Made by a program: the position numbers and the translations under genes. A DNA stretch of 64,000 nucleotides from Branchiostoma belcheri (lineage: Eukaryota > Chordata > Leptocardii > Amphioxiformes > Branchiostomatidae): assembly GCF_001625305.1 (NCBI RefSeq), contig NW_017803157.1:1667376-1731375 (forward strand), given 5' to 3'. Each line of letters starts with the position of its first letter. The first letter of the stretch is position 1. The notes under the pieces are model-generated. The model searched no databases and was not told the origin of the DNA. It was given only the letters and a program-made list of their open reading frames with translations. Shown piece after piece: positions 20,001 through 34,000 of the stretch.

Positions 20001-22409
20001 AATAAAGAGAACAATTATCAGTTTTGATTATGTTAACCTTCGCAAAAGGAATATTGTTTTTGCTGTTTCTTCTGCTTCATCTTCTTCTTCCCCACACAAA
20101 TAAGGTCAATGACCTGAACCAGATGTCTGTCACCATGGTAACTGGTGTTAGGCTACATAATGTTGCAAGTGCTATGCAAAGGGCCTGCATGGTCACAATA
20201 TATAATTATTATGTGTCTTTGAGTTAGAAAAAAACAAAGCAGTAGTTTGTCAATTCTACGCCATGTGAAGGTAAACATGATGCATTTGCTTTGCAAATGT
20301 TACCTTAAAGTGTCTAGTTGTAATGATTTGTTATCTTTGGTTTTGTTTTACGACGCAGCATTCAGCGCACACGTATGCGCACCACAGGCCCGCCTGCTCA
20401 CAAGGCTGACTGGATCGGCTGGCGTTTCTTCTTCATCGTGCTGACAGACTCGCTGTGCTGGATACCCACTGTCGTCCTCAAACTGCTGGTCTTACACGGC
20501 GTCAACATATCTGGTGAGACAGCACTTAATCAAAATGTCAGCTTTTACGTAACAGTATAGAACTGTTGTTTTCCCTTGGACTGAGAGTGCAGAACTGTAA
20601 GTCGTTCTTGGTACTGAAAATCAGTTTAAGATTTGACAACACAAAAACTGGAGGAAAAAATCTCCCTGGCACAAGTTTCACCAGACATGCTTGCATTGTG
20701 TTTAACAGTAACCGTTGAAGAAAAACTTATTTCTCCATTTCTTCCCATTTTTCAATAAGTTGATAAAAACCTATACCACTGTATACATAATCATGGTACA
20801 GTTTACACAATTGCAAATACATAAATTTTACTACCGTCTGTTGTCAGAAACCTTCAATGCTGTGATAGCGGTGGTGGTCCTGCCCATCAACAGTTCCATC
20901 AACCCCATCCTGTACTCCATCTCAACATCAAACTTCAAGGACGGCTCTCTCAGGGTCTTCCGCACCCGTGGGCAGTCCATCAGCAGACTGGCCACGGGAA
21001 ACAGCTCAGGCAACACCTTCACCATGTCTGTCAGGGCCAGTTTAGGTAATAACCTTTCCTTTTTAGCCTTCGAGCAGATTCTCTGGGGCATGGAGAGTCT
21101 ATATTGTCTGCCTGTAACCATTGGTCACCTGCAATAACCATTAGGCGCATATTGGATACTGCTTGGCCAATTTGATTCTGTGTTGCCAGTCTGATACTGT
21201 ATTGCAGCCACCAAAAGATCTGCTTGGAAGTTGTTCTTTTACATGCCTGTCAGTAACATCCTTGCTCTACCCGTGTGGTTGTCTTACTCTCTTGATTCCT
21301 GTTACAGTACTAGAAACTTCAACACGGTTGTGAATCTTACTACATGTATTAAAACATGTATTATTGCATGCAGTTCATCAATTTCTTCAAAATCCGTTTG
21401 TAGCAACATTTTTTGTCTTCCTCTTTCTTCTAATTTGTTTCACACATCTGTATCTGTATAGCCGGTATAACCGCCCTTCGGCGTAACACACCAGCACGTA
21501 ACACCTGATGCACTCTGGTAGAAAAGACTGGTTCCAATAATTCTCTTCACTATTTGGCTTTGGTACATGTAGGTAAGCGGTGGCTGGTCGGTGCAAAACG
21601 ATTGCATGTCCGTAGTAGTGTTCCACTCCTGCCAGCCGTCAGGCACCTGTCTCATTCCGCACCTGGGCCAGGTGGCTCCAGTCAGCTGTCTGCACCTGCT
21701 CTGAACCGAGCTGAGGTGACGATGACACCTGTGTCACTGTTAGAAATGTCTCCCAGAGCCATTCTAGGTACAAGTGATTTGTGAAACGTGCACACACCTA
21801 ACATTACATGTCTTTTGCCTAATCTCCAAGCAGATCCTAGGGTGACAAAAGACTAGCCTACATTTGTAGTTGCCAGACCTATTAGCCTGATTAAATCGCT
21901 TTTGCCGGTCGCCCAACATCCGGCCAGCCGGCTCTTGGGTGGCGGACTATGTAGGGAGCCCCACGGGGCTTGGGTTACATAGGCTACCAGACCTATTATA
22001 GCTCCCGAGTCCTACATCCTCTCTGCATATAAGCAACTGTAATAGGTTTGGCAACCAGGCTAGCAAAATTGTCCAGGCAGTATCTGTTGCATTGGCCAGG
22101 GAGTGATTGGACACTCTCTGGCCAATGGATACTGCCTGGCCAATTTGATACCGTCTTTTGCCACCCTCAGATCTGCTTGGAGATGATCTTTTGCCTGCAT
22201 TTTGGAGGCACTGTTTTACATAGTTCATGTGTGTGTGTGTGTATCATTGTTAGATCATGTACATTTGTACCCAACAAGGAATAGAAACATGCGAGGCAAA
22301 TCATGTTTCCCTGTCTAAGACCTGAGGCAAATTGTTGTCTTCTTCTGTTTCAGACAACGGAAATCCCGAAGGACACATGCTGGTTCATGAGAGAGAATCT
22401 ACAGTCTAG
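3133..22409 (+). CDS. RXFP1/2-like: Relaxin-family receptor (LDLa + LRR + 7TM GPCR)
   Basis: Plasma-membrane G-protein-coupled receptor of the LGR type-C (RXFP1/2) class, for relaxin/insulin-like peptides. Coding exons: 3133-3205, 10838-10975, 11281-11364, 12164-12278, 12853-12924, 13994-14065, 14782-14853, 15166-15237, 15373-15447, 15958-16029, 16224-16295, 16760-16831, 17107-17178, 17315-17392, 17717-17946, 18290-18435, 18785-18943, 19778-19935, 20359-20513, 20848-21045, 21573-21767, 22354-22409. All phases agree, giving 811 aa. Order: signal peptide (exon 1), one LDLa module with six cysteines (residues 35-70), a GDNNGW linker, nine LRR exons (eight of 72 nt, one of 75 nt, all phase 2), a [11 protein letters not shown] hinge, then TM1-7 from about residue 408. 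TM3 ends in ERC rather than D/ERY, TM6 has DSLCWIP and TM7 NPILY. The tail ends ESTV. The signal-peptide exon is the least certain part: it is 7.6 kb upstream and is supported only by matching phase and a hydrophobic core. Confidence 0.88.
4758..4806. repeat. Perfect short hairpin
   Basis: ATTATTCACATTGTTTACTATG is followed almost at once by its inverted complement, giving a stem of about 22 bp with one or two mismatches. It is AT-rich and lies just left of the CA microsatellite element. No known function. Confidence 0.6.
4890..5081. repeat. CA/GT microsatellite bounded by 12-bp inverted repeats
   Basis: A (CA)n run with an embedded (CACG)n patch spans about 4952-5046. It is framed by TACCTTCGCCAA at 4890-4901 and its exact inverted complement TTGGCGAAGGTA at 5070-5081. 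The framing suggests that the microsatellite expanded inside a small foldback element. ORFs on both strands here are repeat artefacts. Confidence 0.65.
5966..6410 (+). repeat. Tandem repeat, about 160-bp unit, three copies
   Basis: Units start with CGACAATAAAACTC at 5966 and 6127 and the variant CGACGATAAAACTC at 6286. Each continues through GGCCGTGACCTGG, a TTGACC/CACATGTTTACAG block and CTCGTTACGTTGATCTTGATC. Copies differ at a few per cent of positions and the third is truncated. Confidence 0.75.
6593..6710. mobile_element. Foldback MITE, family A, copy 1
   Basis: A near-perfect 118-bp palindrome starting TAGCCTGGATGCCAGACCC and ending with its complement. It is flanked by the 9-bp direct duplication TTCCCCGCC at 6584-6592 and 6711-6719. 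It has no coding capacity. A 9-bp duplication would fit a Mutator-like transposase, but no autonomous partner is in the window. Confidence 0.9.
6780..6870 (+). repeat. tRNA-derived SINE fragment
   Basis: GGTTCTGGGTTTGAATCCCTGG at about 6799-6820 resembles a pol III B box and is followed by the GGGAAAGGCACTTAACAT block that follows the tRNA-like head of SINEs elsewhere in the window (18039, 59353). Confidence 0.5.
6871..7180 (+). repeat. Direct duplication of a 154-bp unit
   Basis: AACTTAGGTGAAAATGAGTACC begins two adjacent, nearly identical units at 6871 and 7025. Each ends in GAGTTGAGCCCGAGGGGTTT. An inverted relative of the unit's end lies inside the element at 22431-22777. Confidence 0.8.
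7325..8277. mobile_element. Non-autonomous TIR transposon, about 950 bp, hosting a nested MITE
   Basis: GGCCACAGCAAGTAAATTTT near 7326 is matched by the inverted AAAAGTTACTTGCTGTGGCC ending near 8275. TTA sits immediately outside both ends, which would fit a PIF/Harbinger-type 3-bp target duplication. A third internal copy of the end motif (GATGTCATCCATAAAAATGTGGCC) occurs near 7815-7840. No transposase ORF is visible. The family A MITE at 8076-8239 lies inside it and is therefore younger. Confidence 0.6.
8076..8239. mobile_element. Foldback MITE, family A, nested copy
   Basis: A long palindrome starting TAGCCTCTACCAGGCTTGAG and ending with its complement. Flanks ACTGATGTC and GTTGATGTC agree at 7 of 9 positions, a decayed 9-bp target duplication. 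It interrupts the larger element at 7325-8277. Confidence 0.75.
9301..9468. mobile_element. Foldback MITE, family B copy
   Basis: Begins ACTCTCCAAGCAGAGG and ends GGGATCTGCTCGGAGATTAG, with the family motif TGGATACTGCCTGGCCAATT inside. Flanks TATTTAGCT (9292-9300) and TATTTAGCA (9469-9477) agree at 8 of 9 positions, consistent with a 9-bp target duplication. Confidence 0.7.
10241..10450 (+). repeat. tRNA-derived SINE
   Basis: GTAGTCCAGTGGTTAGCGACC resembles a pol III A box and GGGAGTTTGAATCCCGG at about 10291-10307 a B box, at typical spacing. A non-tRNA body follows. It is a degenerate SINE, not a functional tRNA gene. Confidence 0.6.
11062..11222. mobile_element. Small TIR element (161 bp) in receptor intron 2
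   Basis: GGTCACATTTCCAAACCGG at the left is matched by CCGGTTTGGAAATGTGACC at the right. The interior is AT-rich and non-coding. It has no convincing target duplication. Confidence 0.7.
11640..12001. mobile_element. CpG-rich TIR element (362 bp)
   Basis: CGGTCACAACCCGCCGTACG at the left has an exact inverted partner ending at 12001. The inside is unusual for this AT-rich region: it is full of ACGTGC/GCACGT and CGTAGG-type words, so CpG is markedly enriched. Non-coding; target duplication unclear. Confidence 0.7.
12413..12765. mobile_element. TIR element, family C, carrying a family B insertion
   Basis: The left end CACTTTTCCCACTTGGATAA is matched by TACAAGTGGGAAAAGGGCC at the right, with an internal TCGAG/CTCGA block. 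A copy with the same ends is at 13369-13557. A family B foldback (CTCTCCAAGCAGAGG ... TCTGCTTGGAGAG, about 12519-12600) sits inside it. Confidence 0.65.
13369..13557. mobile_element. TIR element, family C, interrupted by a family A MITE
   Basis: Ends GGCCCTTTTCCCACTAGGAT and its complement ATCCTAGTGTGAAAAGGGCC. It is split by the family A MITE at 13397-13478, and itself sits at the broken edge of a family B element (13297-13368). Confidence 0.75.
13397..13478. mobile_element. Foldback MITE, family A, copy 2
   Basis: An 82-bp near-perfect palindrome starting TAGCCTGGGTACCATCCGG. It is flanked by exact 9-bp duplications AAAATTGTC at 13388-13396 and 13479-13487. The duplicated bases belong to the host family C element, which proves insertion order. 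Confidence 0.9.
13558..13846 (-). repeat. tRNA-SINE body, split by a MITE
   Basis: 13561-13680 and 13758-13846 together match the body of the longer SINE at 59353-59743 (shared blocks: CCACATTTGTGGAA, GGTGACTATCACCTCTTCAA, CACCTGAGTGAA and GGGCACAAGATCGG). The family A MITE at 13690-13757 interrupts it. Confidence 0.7.
13690..13757. mobile_element. Foldback MITE, family A, copy 3
   Basis: A 68-bp palindrome starting TAGCCTGGTATCCAGCC. Exact 9-bp duplications GTCCCTAAC lie at 13681-13689 and 13758-13766. It inserted into a SINE. Confidence 0.9.
14077..14298. mobile_element. Foldback MITE, family A-related, at a splice donor
   Basis: Starts TAGCCTCTACCAGG and contains an inverted pair TAGCCTCCACCAGACTCCTT / its complement ending at 14298. 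Flanks GAGTTTCAC (14068-14076) and GAGTTTCAG (14299-14307) agree at 8 of 9 positions. The left duplicate begins at the third base of the intron that follows the receptor exon 13994-14065. Confidence 0.75.
14451..14632 (+). repeat. (ACTC)n tetranucleotide microsatellite
   Basis: An almost uninterrupted ACTC array with a few GT/CT variants near its right end, in a receptor intron. Three long serine/threonine/leucine/histidine-rich ORFs here are artefacts of the repeat being open in all frames. Confidence 0.95.
14935..15066. mobile_element. Foldback MITE related to 14077-14298
   Basis: TGGTCTCCACCAGACTCTTTTG and its inverted partner ending GAGACTA at 15066 bound a short core with the same CCAGGGGAGTTGGC motif as the neighbouring element. 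It sits in the next receptor intron, suggesting local amplification. Confidence 0.65.
15743..15841. mobile_element. Foldback MITE, family A, copy 4
   Basis: A 99-bp palindrome starting TAGCCTGGGTGCCAGACCC, a close relative of copy 1 at 6593. Exact 9-bp duplications GGATGTATA lie at 15734-15742 and 15842-15850. Confidence 0.9.
16383..16680 (-). repeat. tRNA-derived SINE, minus orientation
   Basis: Read on the minus strand from 16680, CAATGGCCAAGTGGTTAGAG resembles an A box and GGTCGTGAGTTTGATCGC a B box, followed by an unrelated body of about 220 bp. It lies in a receptor intron. The anticodon arm is not intact, so this is not a working tRNA. Confidence 0.6.
18039..18270 (+). repeat. tRNA-derived SINE next to an exon
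   Basis: GTGTGGCATAATGGCAGAGTA (A-box-like) and GGTTCGAGTCC at 18089-18099 (B box) are followed by the shared GGGAAAGGCACTTTACATGA block and an A/T-rich tail. It ends about 20 bp before the acceptor of the receptor exon 18290-18435. Confidence 0.75.
19245..19644. mobile_element. hAT-like non-autonomous element with GTACC arrays
   Basis: Ends TAGAGCTGTGTACC and its complement GGTACACAGCTCTA, with exact 8-bp duplications ACTACGAG at 19237-19244 and 19645-19652. Eight-bp duplications are typical of hAT elements. The interior has runs of GGTACAG/CTGTACC-type words near both ends, so each arm is itself a small tandem array. It lies in a receptor intron. Confidence 0.85.
21823..22183. mobile_element. 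Family B element with a nested foldback insertion
   Basis: Outer ends AATCTCCAAGCAGATCCTAG and TCTGCTTGGAGAT match family B. Inside, from about 21854 to 22062, a second foldback begins TAGCCTACATTTGTAG and ends AACCAGGCTA. It lies in the last receptor intron. Confidence 0.65.
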
Positions 22410-23749
22410 AGAAAAGTGTTGATATTAGGGTAGCCTGGAGCCCAGCCATGTTAGCTTTGGTCCGCTCCCCAGGCGAGGTAGTGGATCTTGGGGAGCAGAC
22501 CATACCCTGGAATCCAGAACTCGTTTTCCAGGCCGCAGAAGCCCTTCGCACGCTGGTGTAAATTACCGCTACGGGGAGTCTAGCCCAGGGGGAGTTTGGC
22601 TGGCCCTAGTCAAGTAAAGGGCCGGACAAACCCCTCGGGCTCAACTCCCCCATAGCGCTAATTTAGGCAGGCGGGCAAAGGGCTCTCAGCTGCCAAAGGG
22701 AAACGGCTAACGGCCCGATACTAGTTTTGGCATCCAGGGTAAGCAGACCAAAGCTAACATGGCTGGACTCCAGGCTATTATTAGGGTGCTTCATCATAAA
22801 GTCAACATGGCATAATACCAGGATTCAGTTAGCAATGTTATACTAATTCTGTATTACTACTGGATCACATTACTACAGAAAAGCATATAGAATCAACCGT
22901 CTATAAAAGCCTAACCAAGAATATTTTGTGGCCTTTTTAATTCAATTATGTATTGTACATACCAACTTAGGTTGATGCCTAATACATTTAACAATTTAAT
23001 GAGAGATGTACATACTACTATAACGTCAAATGAAAATCTATATTTTATATGTATTAGTATCAGATGCAGAAATTGTACGTGTATTTTTTGGTCACTGTAA
23101 GGTCCAATATAAAGTACACAAACTTGTCAGAAACTGTTCAAACATTAACTGTGACTTGTATTATAATAAAGTGGGATTAATGTCTACTGAGTGAATTGTG
23201 TTGTTCCCTTTGAAGAAAAAAGACTTAATTCTGCATCTGTGTAAAGCTGGCCTGTGTACAATGATACCCAGGCTAGGTGATATTGTATGTACATTATGTT
23301 AGCCTTCATAAAGGACATCCCTAAAGGGACAAAAACATGAACTCAAGACAACTCTCATTCACACACCTTTTATTGTGTATAGTTGAAAAGATTGACCCAG
23401 TCACCCACACTTGATAATACATTCTCCAGCTCCAAATACTGAGGTAACGTTTCAAGTAAATTTCCATCTTTTTGCAATCAATATACAGCAATTGAATCAA
23501 TGTAAATTTCACCATTTATTTAAGTTCCAAATTTCAATAATCTTTCTTTCAAAATACGGGCAACTGACTTGGTCTAAACAGAAAGGCTAGCCATTTTGAT
23601 AACATGTTCTCCTGATAAGTTCATGGTAGATATACACAGTTTTTAGATCCGTACACATTAATTAACATTAATATCTAAAACACAAAGTTTCTCTTCGAAG
23701 TCTGTACATCCTTCTAATCCTCAGCTCAGAGTTGAGCTGACTGATTCAC
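22410..23749. other. Convergent 3' ends of the receptor and PCNA
   Basis: The receptor and PCNA stop codons face each other across 1.34 kb. A plus-strand AATAAA at 23165-23170 could end the receptor transcript. Minus-strand AATAAA signals (TTTATT on the plus strand) at 23515-23520 and 23369-23374 could end PCNA. Apart from the MITE no other feature is seen. Confidence 0.6.
22431..22777. mobile_element. Family A element (347 bp) in the receptor 3' UTR
   Basis: Ends TAGCCTGGAGCCCAGCCATG and its complement. Flanks ATATTAGGG and TTATTAGGG agree at 8 of 9 positions. The core carries an inverted relative of the 154-bp unit at 6871-7180. It lies only 21 bp after the receptor stop codon, so it is probably transcribed in the 3' UTR. 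Confidence 0.8.
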
Positions 23750-28001
<4,252 letters not shown>

Positions 28002-31000
28002 ATGAGTGCTCCAGAAACGGAGAGACGACCTCAGGGCGTCATAGCGAATGAGGACACGGGGGAAAGCTCTGACGATCAGATTCTGGATGAACAGGTGGGA
28101 CATGACAGCAATCCAGCTCGCATTAACGTCACATTTGACGCCGATTTCTCACAACACCTCACCGCTATTAGCCATAACAAACCAGGCATTTCGTACGAAT
28201 CATCATGAATTTTTGCATCCTTTTGCTTTTTCCAAAAGCATAGAATTTTAAACCAATGTTGTTAGTCAATTCCAAGGTACAGGGATTATATAATATCTTC
28301 AGAATCAGCCATCTTTTTTTTGCATGATAATGTTTTTTGGAGAATGTGCTGAACCATATTATAAGCATGTATAACTACTATACACTGATTCTGTTAATAA
28401 TCTTGAGATCTTGTGGTGTGTTTCAACTGTGGAAGAAATGGGCTGATCGAAAGATATATAAAACACCAACCAAATTTGTAAACAAAATGTAATGTTAAAA
28501 TCATAATAGCCCTTAATGAGACCTGTTGCCTGCCATCTTTGTGATACATTATCAGAGGTGACAGCTTGAAAATAAGGATGGGTTGGCGCAACAATTTTTT
28601 TTTCGGGAGGGGTGGGGCAAAGACGTTTTGTACTTTCTAATATTTATAAATTCTAGTCCCCTGTAAAACGATTTCCTGCATAATTTTTTGAGAGGCAAAC
28701 CTGGGGTAGAGAGGGTGATTGCCTCTGAAAACATACCAGCTGTCTAAAAGACTCAGTATCAATGGTACAAAAATGTATATAACACCAGGCATCTTATGAT
28801 GATGATAATGATGACAAATGCTTATGATGTCAAAACAACAAAAAAAGGTACTGTATCTCCATTTACAAAGTATATCACTGTTTGTTATGCATTTATAGAT
28901 CTATCACACGATAGCTGTTTCCTCTCTATCATTTTGCCTGCCTGCTACATTCTTTTCCTACAAAAATCCAAGAATCAAGTCACATGTACAGAATGACTAT
29001 TGAATGTCAAAAGGCAAGTGACCAATCTGTCACGAGATGCTTGTGCCAAGTGCAGTGAAATGACATTACCAGTACCAGTAAATTGACATGACGTGGCCTG
29101 AGTGATGTCCTTGGTGCTGATTTGTAAGACAAATCATTTGCCGTCAGCTGCCGAATTGAGGTACCTGATTATATCAGAGCAGCCGTAACTGGGGAATTTT
29201 TCTTATCTCATTGATCGCAGGGCTGGAAACAGCAATGTTCATTTCCAGTGTTACCTACTAGTACACCAGAGCAAGTATGCTGAAAAAAGGATTTTGAGCC
29301 CTGAATTGGTAATAAGCATTGTAGATTAGATGGATGTATAAAAACAGGCTGACATGTTTACAGCTATGAGGTCAGTCAAAGAGATTCATCCCTCATGTGT
29401 ATATCATAGTAAGTAGAATATTCCTCAACCAGTGACATTTTTATGAAGATAAAAACACGTACCTCCAAATTTTCGATCTCTACTATACATCTTGACCACG
29501 ATTGAGGAATATTATACTAATATATGGTCAGTGTTTTAAATAAAATGGGCAATGACTAATGGTGATGCCTATGTTTGTTTGTTTGTTTGTGTACAGAAAG
29601 ATGAGGAGAGTGATGCTGGTGACCAGCCTGGTCCCGTAGACCCCGCCCCTCCACAGGAAGGCTTGACTGACACAGTGGAAAAAGCTCTGCCCATCTCCTC
29701 ATTAACACCAAGGTACAGATAGATCTATGTACATTTTGTACATACTTGAAGTTGAATACAGTATATCTGTGAACACTAGAATACAGAAAGAGGTTTTTCT
29801 ATAAAAATTTAGCATCACTACAAGTAGCAGTTTTTGGTGAAGGAGCAAAGCGACCGAGCGGGGGGTTGGCGCAGAATTTTGTAATTTTTACAAGATTAAC
29901 ACAGTTTGTATTGTAATGCTAGAATGCGTTGTTATGGCGTTTTGTTTTCATTTGTATTTTCCCCAGAAAAAGATCTTTTTGAGAAAGACTTTATGTTGTA
30001 TGTAGCCACTTAAAAATATAAAGCGTTCAATCTGAAAATTGACATGGGCGAGCTGGCTACATGAGGGAGTAGCACCCTTATTCCCCAGTTTAGAAAAACC
30101 CCTGCAGTAATACATGTACATGTACCTGCGCACTTCTGATGTTATCTGCACTCTGTAGTAGCTGCCTACATTATGCAGATAGAATCATGAGCTCAGGCAG
30201 TTGATATTCAAATATAAAGTGGTATAGAAATGGAACTTTGATAGTTCTTTTTTTTTTTCACACAAGCCAGTAATAAAGAGTACAGGCTAGTGCCAGTAGT
30301 GGTATGACATATACATGGCACATAAAAAAGTACTTTGCAAATACATGTATTGAAAGTGAGATTTTTATGCGTGCTGTAGATTGGACAAAAGATTATATTA
30401 ATGATCTGTCATTATACATTTTGTTCCTATTTAGAGAGAGTTCTTTATGAATACATGTAACACATTTTCCCATTGTTGACCATTAGATGGCGGAACTGGG
30501 TTATCCGAGGTTTTTTTGGAATGATGATGGTGGTTGGATTCTTCTGGCTGATCTGGGGAGGGCCGTTTTACCTAACCTTTGCAGTGAGTATTAATTTTTT
30601 TTTCTATTCCAACATTTATCACAATAAATGGTGACAGCAAATTCAAGTTTTTCCAACTTATTTTCACGCTGCCACCAACGCAGACAAACAGACATACCAA
30701 GGACATGTCCTTGGACACACTCATTTTCACCTGAGTGAAGTGGAGAAATTCGTATAAAGTGCCTTTCCCAAGGGCACAAGATCGGTGGCATGTTGGCAGG
30801 GTTTGAACCCGTGACCTCTTGGTTCCGAGGCGAACACTCTGCTGTTATACCACACGATCCCAGTATTTATTGTTAGTGCTCAAGACACTTAAAATTGTGA
30901 TAGTAGACACAGTAATATGTACACGTCAACTTGCTGATGAATTTTCCATGTACGTACTTTAAAAATACTTCCAGCTTTTGAGGCTTTTGACTAATATGTT

Positions 31001-34000
31001 AGGTCTAAGAAAAGGTAAAAGCTATTCTTTTTTATAATTATTTACCATAATGGTGACACTGTGTAGTTTGACAGTTCCCCATTGTCTATTTTCCATCCCT
31101 GACCAGGTGATGACTGTCCAACTGAAGTGTTTTCAGGAGATTATCAGTATCGGCCACAAGGTGTACCAGTCTCACGATCTGCCCTGGTTCCGCACACTGC
31201 AATGGTACTTCCTCCTCTGTGCCAACTACTTCTTCTACGGGGAAACCATCACTGATTACTTCGGCCACTTCTTACAACGAGAGGTACATGTTTTGATTTT
31301 ATCTACTCAGTTGTAGTTTGGTATGGGTGTTTAATCTCCAAGCAGATCCTAGGGTGGCAAAAAGACAGACTATTAAATTGGGCAGGTAGTATCCATTGGC
31401 CAGAGAGGGTCCAATATGCGTTGGTGGGGGTAGCGACAAAAAAAAAAGGGCCATATATAGAAAGGTAACGATCTCCCCCCTTCAACTCCTGCTTGGAGAG
31501 TATGGGTGTTGTGCAAGGCTCAAAATACTTCAGTACAGAAATCAGGGTATAATTAACTATAAAAATAAGACAGAAGATCACAGAAGGTAGCTGACATTTA
31601 CATTTATACATGCAATTATTTTTCAGGAGTTCTTTCGTCCTCTCATCAAGTACAGGAGATTTGTTGCCTTCACCATGTATGTAGCAGGTGAGTGTAGAGA
31701 TCAACATTTTGGAAATACTTAACTTAGTATATAAGGATAAATTATGAAATTCACATTTTCACATTTCAATAGGTACATGACTGAAGTTGAAATTTTTGTT
31801 GCAACACAAGGGATTGTTCTCACTTAGAGATTGTGACTGACTAAATTTGTCATGTAATACAATGTACATACATGTATATATCATTCTATGGACTGTATCA
31901 CAGGAATGTAAAATACAAGATTGTATGTATTTTCAAATTAAAATTTAAAAGGAGCTAATGTACATCAGAACAGAGACCATTTAATTTTCATAACAATAAA
32001 TTGTGGCACAAATGTTTATTATAGAATTTGTGATAGTTATGCTTGTTTAACCTGAATGCCCCCCCGATATAACTTGTGATTTACATCTTTTGTGCATGGA
32101 CTTTTTCAGGTTTTTGCATGTTTGTCCTGACACTGGTGAAAAGACACTATCTGAAACAGTTCACCATGGTGAGAACCGTTGTCTTCACTTGTGATCAACT
32201 GTGAGACTCTCATGTGATAGAATGGCTGAACTTTGATTTTAAAAGAACTGTGACAGACTTACAGTATAACCAGTAACATGCTAGGTCTATCTATATCTTT
32301 GCTTTAGGAGGATGTCCATAGTCTTGCTGTGTAACCTTTTACAAACATTAGTGATAACAGTCAACTTCCCCAGCATGTTCACTTTCATTACTCACAAGTG
32401 TTAATTACATGATTGTAGACTGAGAAACTAACATTGATCAGAAAGTCTTACACAGTAATATACCACATGTAGCATGTCATCCTTTCATCCTAGTTCTATA
32501 GTCTATGATTAGATTTGATAACACTAAAAGGTCATATCGTCTGCTGCATGACAACGTTATGGTAATCTACTACAGTGTAGCAGCATCTAAAACTAAAAGT
32601 GCTCAAGCTGACATTGCAGAGTATGCACTGGGACTGGGACTAATGGTAATAAGGCCTAGGAAAAAAAAAAATGTGTTTCCTGTTTCCTGACCAACCCTAG
32701 TAAAAAGTGCAGACCCTAGACTTTTTTGTGCTATATTGTACAAGTTGGATCACTAGAGATCCCCAAAGTCTAAAAAAAAAAAACAGAAAGAAAAAAAAGA
32801 TAATGCCTACCTACCGACCCTAATTTTTTCAGGACTGAAACAGGAAACACAACATTTTTTCCCTAGGTCTAAGTAAGTTTTGACCTTTCTTATGTCCCCT
32901 GTCTAGTTTGGATGGACCCACATCACACTGCTGATTGTAGTGACTCAGTCCCACCTCATCATACAGAACATCTTTGAAGGACTCATCTGGTGAGACAAGT
33001 TTAATGTTACCCAAACTAGACTTGAAATTGTTGTTTGGTAAGATGAGAAATGATTCCTTGTTGAATGATTTGTTTAAAAATTTCACTGTTTATGTTAACT
33101 TGTATGCCCTTGTAAAGCAGTTTGTCAAGCACTGAGAACATCTACCCTGTTTAAAAATACAGAAATACAATGTACATGTACATAGAAATAGATAAATTCC
33201 AACATTTTACATATATGTTCATACTGTTCAGATAAGAAGGTCTCCACTCCTAAGGGCATACACAATGTACAAATATATTGCTGATGAGAAGCAACAAGTT
33301 ATATTGTTGTGGCCTTATATTTGACACATCCATGTTCTATACATGTAACTTGCAGGCTGATTGTCCCTGTATCCATGGTGATTTGTAACGATGTCATGGC
33401 ATACATCTTCGGATTCTTCTTCGGGAGAACGTCCCTAATCAAGGTAAGTGTCCAGCAATTATGGATAATAATCAGATAAATAATTATACATTCTCTCTGA
33501 TGACATAGCCATGATGTGGTGCTTACATGCCAGCGCCAAAGAAACAGTACTTTTCTCTTCATAAATGAGAGCAGGACTTTGTCAAAAAAGAAAAGGCTAT
33601 GAAAGTAAATCCTAATGGCATGTCATTGCTAATTTCTATTGTACAAGGTTCAACTTCAAGGAATTTGTATTCACTTATTTGCATATCAATCAATAGTTCG
33701 TGCTTATAAACCTACCTTTCTCCTGCAAGTCTCTAGTGTCAATGAGGAAAGGTAGTGGATGCTACCTGAAACGTCTGACCGTTTCCAAAATCATATCCAG
33801 TTGCTTGAGAACTGTTTTTTGGCATATCTTATTAACTGGATGTCTAACCTTCACCGACATTTCAAGGTATTTAGTACTGTTTCTGCAGTAATGTACAGGG
33901 CAAAAAAAGTTGTGCGATAACCCGAGTTCTGTGTATGTTTCCTTTCCCACAGTTGTCACCCAAGAAAACTTGGGAAGGCTTCATTGGAGCTTTCTTTTCC

